From: Delphinus delphis
Taxonomy: Eukaryota; Chordata; Mammalia; Artiodactyla; Delphinidae
Assembly: GCF_949987515.2 (NCBI RefSeq)
Contig: NC_082684.1
Location: forward strand, 120,880,080-120,944,079
Direction of reading: 5' to 3'
Length of the DNA: 64,000 nucleotides
Of the stretch, positions 59,588-64,000 are shown in pieces. The position numbers were made by a program, and so were the translations under genes. Within the stretch, counting starts at the first letter, position 1, and each line of letters opens with the position of its first letter. The notes under the pieces are model-generated. The model was not told the DNA's origin and did no database searches. It saw nothing but the letters and a program-made list of their open reading frames with translations.

Positions 59588-59618
<31 letters not shown>
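59395..59618 (+). mobile_element. CHR-type SINE with very long pure poly-A
   Basis: Forward short CHR SINE whose tail is an uninterrupted run of 33 A (59590-59622, including duplication bases). The perfect 11-bp duplication aaaagatcaag lies at 59384-59394 and 59619-59629. Tail purity suggests recent insertion. Confidence 0.96.
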
Positions 59619-59624
<6 letters not shown>

Positions 59625-59629
59625 TCAAG

Positions 59630-60639
59630 GTTACTTGCAAACAACCTGGGGACTCTTAAAATGCATAGACTGCAAATATGTCTAATGTTTTTAACTGTAG
59701 CATGCATGGTTAAGTTCTCCAATGCACTCATAGAGGGTACAATCCTTATGTTCTTCAGCTGCCACATCCCAGAGGTCACAGATAAACAGATTCACCATGC
59801 TAATACAACATTCTGTGGCTCTAGCTCAAGAAACATTGGGCTTATTGCAGCTCTTACTCTACCTCTTGCCCTTGTTAGACTTTAATTCATAACACAGCAT
59901 TTCTATGATTTTTGACTTCACATCTACCACAAATATTTTAGTAATTCAAGGACCTGTGGAAAGTATATTTTGATAAAAGGATGGGGCCTTTAAGACTAAT
60001 TTATTCTTTAATGAAAATATTACTTATGATTAATTGCAGTGTTATTTTAGGTAGGATGTATGTAAACAAAACACTATGCATATATAAGATTTGTGTTATA
60101 GAAAGAAAAATGGTAAGAAGGAAGAAGAAAGATGAAGGTAGAAGGAAGGATGGTAAATAAGGTGAGGATGGAAACGGTCCACTGGAAGAGTAGGTGAGTC
60201 TTTGAGGACCAGCGCCACATTCTTTGGGTAGCTAACCAGAATGACAAGTAGATATACCATGTAAAGCACATGAATTCTCACTTCAGGGAATTATTGTATA
60301 CTTGACATTATACACAGTGGGAGCTGTGTCCTCCCAGAGTGTTTATGTCTCTTTCTCCAAACAGCATTTCTCTGAAGCTTTCACTGTGAAATAATTTCTA
60401 TGAAATGTTAACAGGTTCCATGAAAATGGTGTGCTAATAACTTTGGGGTTCAATGCCCACCATATGCTACAATCCTGCTGAGATTCACAAGGAACTTTAG
60501 CACATCAAAAACTCCAAGAACTCCTGAGATTACAAAGCAAACAAAAAGTTTAACTTCAGTGTTTGACAAATATTCCCACATGCAAACTTTTCTCATCAGC
60601 CACATGTTTAACTCACTGCCTGGCACTAGCAAGTCTCAG
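59630..60639. other. Single-copy sequence, no gene recognised
   Basis: Contains a purine-rich patch at 60110-60160. The 74-codon frame at 59661-59885 ends in a hydrophobic stretch but lacks any other support. Confidence 0.48.
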
Positions 60640-61195
60640 GTGTTCTATACTTGATGCCAATGTATGCTGTGTGGAGCCCTTTGACACAGAACTAGAGGAA
60701 GTAGGTAGACACCAAAACACCAAAATGGTCCCCAGTGAACCTTGTTTTTTTTTTTTACTCACAGCTTTGTGTAGTCCCTTCCTGCATTCTATCAGAGCTG
60801 GTCTGTGTGACCAACCAAATATGGCAAAAGTGCTCTATTATAAACATCTGTGGCTCCCATCTGGGCCTTGCTCTTTCTTGGGGCTCTTGCTCTGTGGCAA
60901 GCTGGCTGCCATGTTAAGAAGAAGCTCAGGCATCCTATGGAGGGTCCATTCAATGAGGAGCTGAGGCCTCATGCCAACAGCCACGTGAGTGAACTTGAAA
61001 GATTATCCACCCTCAGTGGGACCTTCAGAAGACTGCTTGGCTGCAACCTCTTGAGAGACCTTGAGCCAGAATAACCAAGCTAAGCCCCTCATAGATTCCT
61101 GATCCTCAGAAGTTGTGAGATACTAAATATTTGGTTTTTTTAAGCTGCTAAGTTTGGGGGCAATTTGTTATGCAGCAATAGGTAACTAGTATATT
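60640..61195 (+). mobile_element. MLT1-type MaLR LTR
   Basis: Forward LTR with 'caagctggctgccatgtta', 'acctcttgagagaccttgag', 'ccagaataaccaagctaagc', 'gttgtgagatactaaatatt' and the terminal 'gcagcaataggtaactagta'. The 5' border is approximate, and no internal sequence is attached. Confidence 0.65.
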
Positions 61196-61244
61196 TGATA
61201 ATTAAGAAAGCCTGGGGAATATGACATTTAGGGTTGTACCAGAG

Positions 61245-61365
61245 GAACACCATCATTCATTCAATCAAATATATGAATTATGCTGATATTATGAGCCAGA
61301 TACTGAGATATAGCAGCGAATTAAACATGCAATCCCTTCCTCTACCTTATATTCAACTCTCCATT
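61245..61365 (-). repeat. L2 3'-end relic
   Basis: Antisense L2: 'cattcattcaatcaaatata', 'attatgagccagatactgag', 'atgcaatcccttcctct'. Diverged. Confidence 0.55.
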
Positions 61366-61369
61366 AGTT

Positions 61370-61748
61370 GTCCTTCAGAATCTCTCATGTCTACGGTGAC
61401 TTTACTTGTAGCTGGTTCCAGGCCGACCCCACTTCCCAGTACCCTGTGCAACACAGTGTGGAAGGGGTACCAATTTCTCATTAATGGACTGGAAGCAGCT
61501 CATGCAACTTCTGTGTCTAGGGCCATCAGCTCCCTCCTCTACTCTTCCTTTTTTCTTTCTACCAGCTTAAACTTAAACAGACAGTGGCCTAGCTCTAACC
61601 ATGCAAAACATAATAACACACTTAGATATGATGAATCAAACATGGAGGGAACCTGGGTCCCTGAGTGATTGCACAGAGCAGGGTCACCCCATTGACCTGA
61701 TGGCTCAAGACAAGGCATTACATGAAAGAGGAATAAAAATAAACTTCT
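61370..61748 (+). mobile_element. MLT1-like MaLR LTR fragment
   Basis: The 3' part reads 'gggaacctgggtccctgagt', 'gattgcacagagcagggtca', then 'aggaataaaaataaacttct', the conserved end of several older MLT1 LTRs. A few bases continue after the SINE at 62054. Confidence 0.5.
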
Positions 61749-62053
61749 GGATTTCTCTGGTGGCTCAGTGGTTAAGAATCTGCCTGCCAGTACAGGGGAT
61801 ATGGGTTCGAGCCCTGGTCCGGGAAGATCCCACATGCTGTGGAGCAGCTAAGCCCGTGAGCCACAACTACTGAAGCCCACGTGCCTAGAGCCTGTGCTCT
61901 GCAACAAGAAAGCCACTGCAATGAGAAACCCACACACCACAACAAAGAGTAACCCCTGCTCACCACAAATTGAGAAAGTCCACGCACAGCAACAATGACC
62001 CACTGCTGCCTAAATAAATAAGTAAATAAAATTTTTTTTAAAACTAAAAAAAA
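61749..62053 (+). mobile_element. CHR-related SINE, long older form
   Basis: Forward SINE with 'ggatttctctggtggctcag' start, 'gggttcgagccctggtcc' B-box region, the extra 3' modules ('gagaaacccacacaccacaa'), and an A/T-rich end. The short duplication aaacttct lies at 61741-61748 and 62054-62061. Same form as the antisense copy at 16972. Confidence 0.87.
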
Positions 62054-62344
62054 AAACTTCTATATCTTTCTTTTAGCTCTCGACTTTTGCTTTTCTTTGT
62101 TACAGCAGTATAGACTGGACCTTATTTGTGCAATTTATAATAACAGAGCACAGTGTATTAAACACATAATTGAGCTAAAATATTCATAGTTACTCCCCCC
62201 ACAAAAAGAAGAAAAGAAATATCTTCTAAGTATCAAAAAGCATCCAAGATAGCGTTATTTTGGGTTTAGGAGACACATTTCTCTTCCTGTTACTCTCCCT
62301 TGCTTGCTCTTTTTTTCTATTTTTTATCACTGTAAACCAAGGGT

Positions 62345-62580
62345 CAAGGGTCAGCAAACAATGGCCTGTGTGCTAAATCTAGACCAACACCTGTTTCTGT
62401 AAATAAAGTGTTATTGGGGTACAGCCACACCCATACAGTTACAAGCAGTCTGGCTGCTTTTGAAATTACAGCTTCAAAAGTGAATGGTTGTGACAGACCA
62501 TCTGACCCGCTGGCCCAAGATATTTACTCTCTGGTGCTTTACACCAAAATCCTTTCAACCCTTGCTGTAGAGGACATGTT
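62345..62580. mobile_element. hAT-type MITE relic
   Basis: 'gggtcagcaaacaatggcct', 'ctgtttctgtaaataaagtg', 'ttattggggtacagccacac', 'aagatatttactctctggtg' is the order of a widespread mammalian hAT (Charlie-group) MITE that begins with a 'ggtcggcaaac' motif. Diverged and non-coding. Confidence 0.62.
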
Positions 62581-62736
62581 TCAATTAAATACTTTGTAAA
62601 ACACACTTTACTACTGGCTCATTATTAAAAACCACAATGTCTAAAAATTCACTTGCCCCGATTCTAGTTGTTCAGATCTCCAAGCAGGGAGTTTCTTCTC
62701 TTACTTTACTGAGGAAGAAAAAGAAAATGTAAAGTC

Positions 62737-63152
62737 TTTTTTTTAGAGTATAGTTGATTTACAATGTTGTGTTATTTTCAGGTGTACAGCAAAGTGAATC
62801 AGTTATACATATACATATATCCATTCTTTTTTATATTCTTTTTCCATGTAGGTTATTACAGAATATTGAGTAGAGTTCCCTGTGCTGTACAGTAAGTCCT
62901 TATTAGTTATCTATTATATATATGGTAGTGTGTGTATATTAATCCCAATCTCTTAATTAAATCTGCCGGCCTTTCACCTTTGGTAACCATAAATTTACTT
63001 TCTATGTCTGTGAGTCTATTTCTGTGTTGTAAATATGTTCATTTGTACCACTTTTTTGGATTCCACATATAAGCAATATCATACAACATTTGTCCTTCTC
63101 TGTCCGGCTTACTTCACTTAGTATGATAATCTCTAGGTCCTTCCATGTTGCT
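62737..63152 (-). mobile_element. 5'-truncated L1 3'UTR
   Basis: Antisense: poly-T, 'gtatagttgatttacaatgt', 'agtagagttccctgtgctgt', 'tctgtgagtctatttctgtg', ending at 'gtccttccatgttgctg'. Contains only 3'UTR and the very end of ORF2. Moderate divergence. Confidence 0.83.
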
Positions 63153-63364
63153 GGGCCAAACTCCACTCCCACACCAGTGTTCTGTGCCTTACAGATAGAA
63201 AAAGAAATGTAATTGCTAGGTATCTGCATACCGTCTCCTCTTCATGGCCTTTCCCTCTTGTAAGAGAGAGGTTTCTGGACCTTAAGCCCAAACACAGATC
63301 ATTCATAATATTAGCAGAGAGAAAATTGATTCATTTTTTTAAAAATTTCTACCTTCCTTAGATT

Positions 63365-63490
63365 ATTTATTTATTTATTAGGTCACACCACGTAGCATGC
63401 GGGATCTTCATTCCCTGAGCAGGGATTGGAACCTGGGCCAATGGCAGTGAAAGTGCCGAGTCCTAACTACTGGACCACCAGGGAATTCCC
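63365..63490 (-). mobile_element. CHR-related SINE, older short fragment
   Basis: Reverse complement: (TTTA)n tail, 'tagcatgcgggatcttcatt', 'ccctgagcagggattggaac', then 'ctggaccaccagggaattcc'. Diverged tRNA-related part, borders approximate. Confidence 0.8.
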
Positions 63491-64000
63491 TGTTTCATTT
63501 TTCTAAGCATGCTTTTTAAATTTTCATCCTTTTTTATACTGCTCTACATCACTTCTATTTTGGATTCTATTTGGAATATTCATTATCCTATTCTGGCTAT
63601 AGCATCCATTCAGGTAATTTCCTTTGAATTTCTATGAATTTTTGGTAGTAAGAATCTCCCACTATAAAGAAGTAATAGTGGAAGTATTCAAAGTTAGATG
63701 CTTCAAAACAAGTTTCCATTGCCTTTAGGGTTATATTAATATTATAGTTAATATTAGTAATATATTTTCCAAGATCTTAAAATAGTCACATATATTTATA
63801 ACAGATATATGTTAATCAGAAAATAAACAATAAAAGATCATTAAATTGCCCATTACTAGTCCTCCAGATCTTCAGTGATGTCTTATGATACATCATCCTC
63901 AGGCTGATTTCATGCTGAATTATTCTTTCAGTCTATAAGCACATCCACCACCTTTTAGTGTCAGGACTAGGCAAGGACTGGGACAAAAAAGATGAGCTAT
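63491..64000. other. AT-rich single-copy sequence to the window end
   Basis: No repeat or exon recognised. The patch at 63730-63765 is rich in TTAATATTA-type words. Confidence 0.5.

Noticed and set aside
59661..59885. 74-codon frame with a hydrophobic C-terminus resembling a GPI-anchor signal
   Set aside because: No upstream exon, no splice context and no recognisable domain; short hydrophobic frames are common by chance.
1..64000. CRISPR arrays, operons, phage or toxin-antitoxin systems
   Set aside because: The sequence is a mammalian repeat landscape; no regularly spaced direct repeats or prokaryotic gene organisation is present.

Overview
This window reads as non-coding mammalian DNA from a cetacean, most likely a toothed whale or dolphin. 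The diagnostic signal is a set of at least fourteen tRNA-derived SINEs of the CHR type, including many of the short form (about 200 bp) abundant in whales. They sit beside L1 elements of cetartiodactyl type, and I see no BovB or Bov-tA/Art2 element that a ruminant window of this size would carry. MIR, L2, MaLR (MLT1), Tigger and hAT-Charlie relics give the usual ancient placental background. There is no operon, phage, CRISPR array, rRNA or functional tRNA gene, and I found no novel multi-gene system.

Layout. 1-8.6 kb: mostly single-copy sequence with L2/MIR relics, two short CHR SINEs and one L1 3' fragment. 8.6-15 kb: an MLT1 LTR split by a full-length but decayed minus-strand L1, whose 5' junction was hit again by a SINE. 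15-17.5 kb: two Tigger-type DNA transposons and two SINEs. 17.5-24 kb: mainly single-copy. 24-33 kb: a nested stack built in an old minus-strand L1M, including a rearranged L1 insertion and a perfect 15-bp-arm palindrome. 33-37.4 kb: LTR-like sequence, two L1 pieces (one with a twin-priming inversion), MER5A-like and L2. 37.4-45 kb: single-copy sequence with old L1M scraps, an MLT1 and four SINEs. 45-46.2 kb: a short single-copy island with the only credible protein-coding signal, a 230-bp minus-strand exon candidate with consensus-like splice sites. 46.2-57 kb: an old plus-strand L1M split by a young full-length L1 of about 7.8 kb. 57-64 kb: LTR relics, L2, SINEs, a hAT relic and an L1 tail.

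The most informative object is the plus-strand L1 at 47762-55517. It keeps the 5'UTR start with a YY1-type motif, a CpG-rich promoter region, ORF1, ORF2, a G-rich 3'UTR and a polyadenylation signal. ORF1 is broken by one stop and a SINE, and ORF2 by three frameshifts in the endonuclease part, although 952 codons through reverse transcriptase to the C-terminus remain open. Compared with it, the older minus-strand L1 lacks an internal 5'UTR segment whose ends fall on GT...AG in the young copy, as expected for a spliced L1 RNA that was re-integrated. That, the exon candidate and the rearranged insertion at 25.3-26.2 kb are the leads most worth checking. Family names rest on pattern recognition of consensus sequences from memory; no database search was run.
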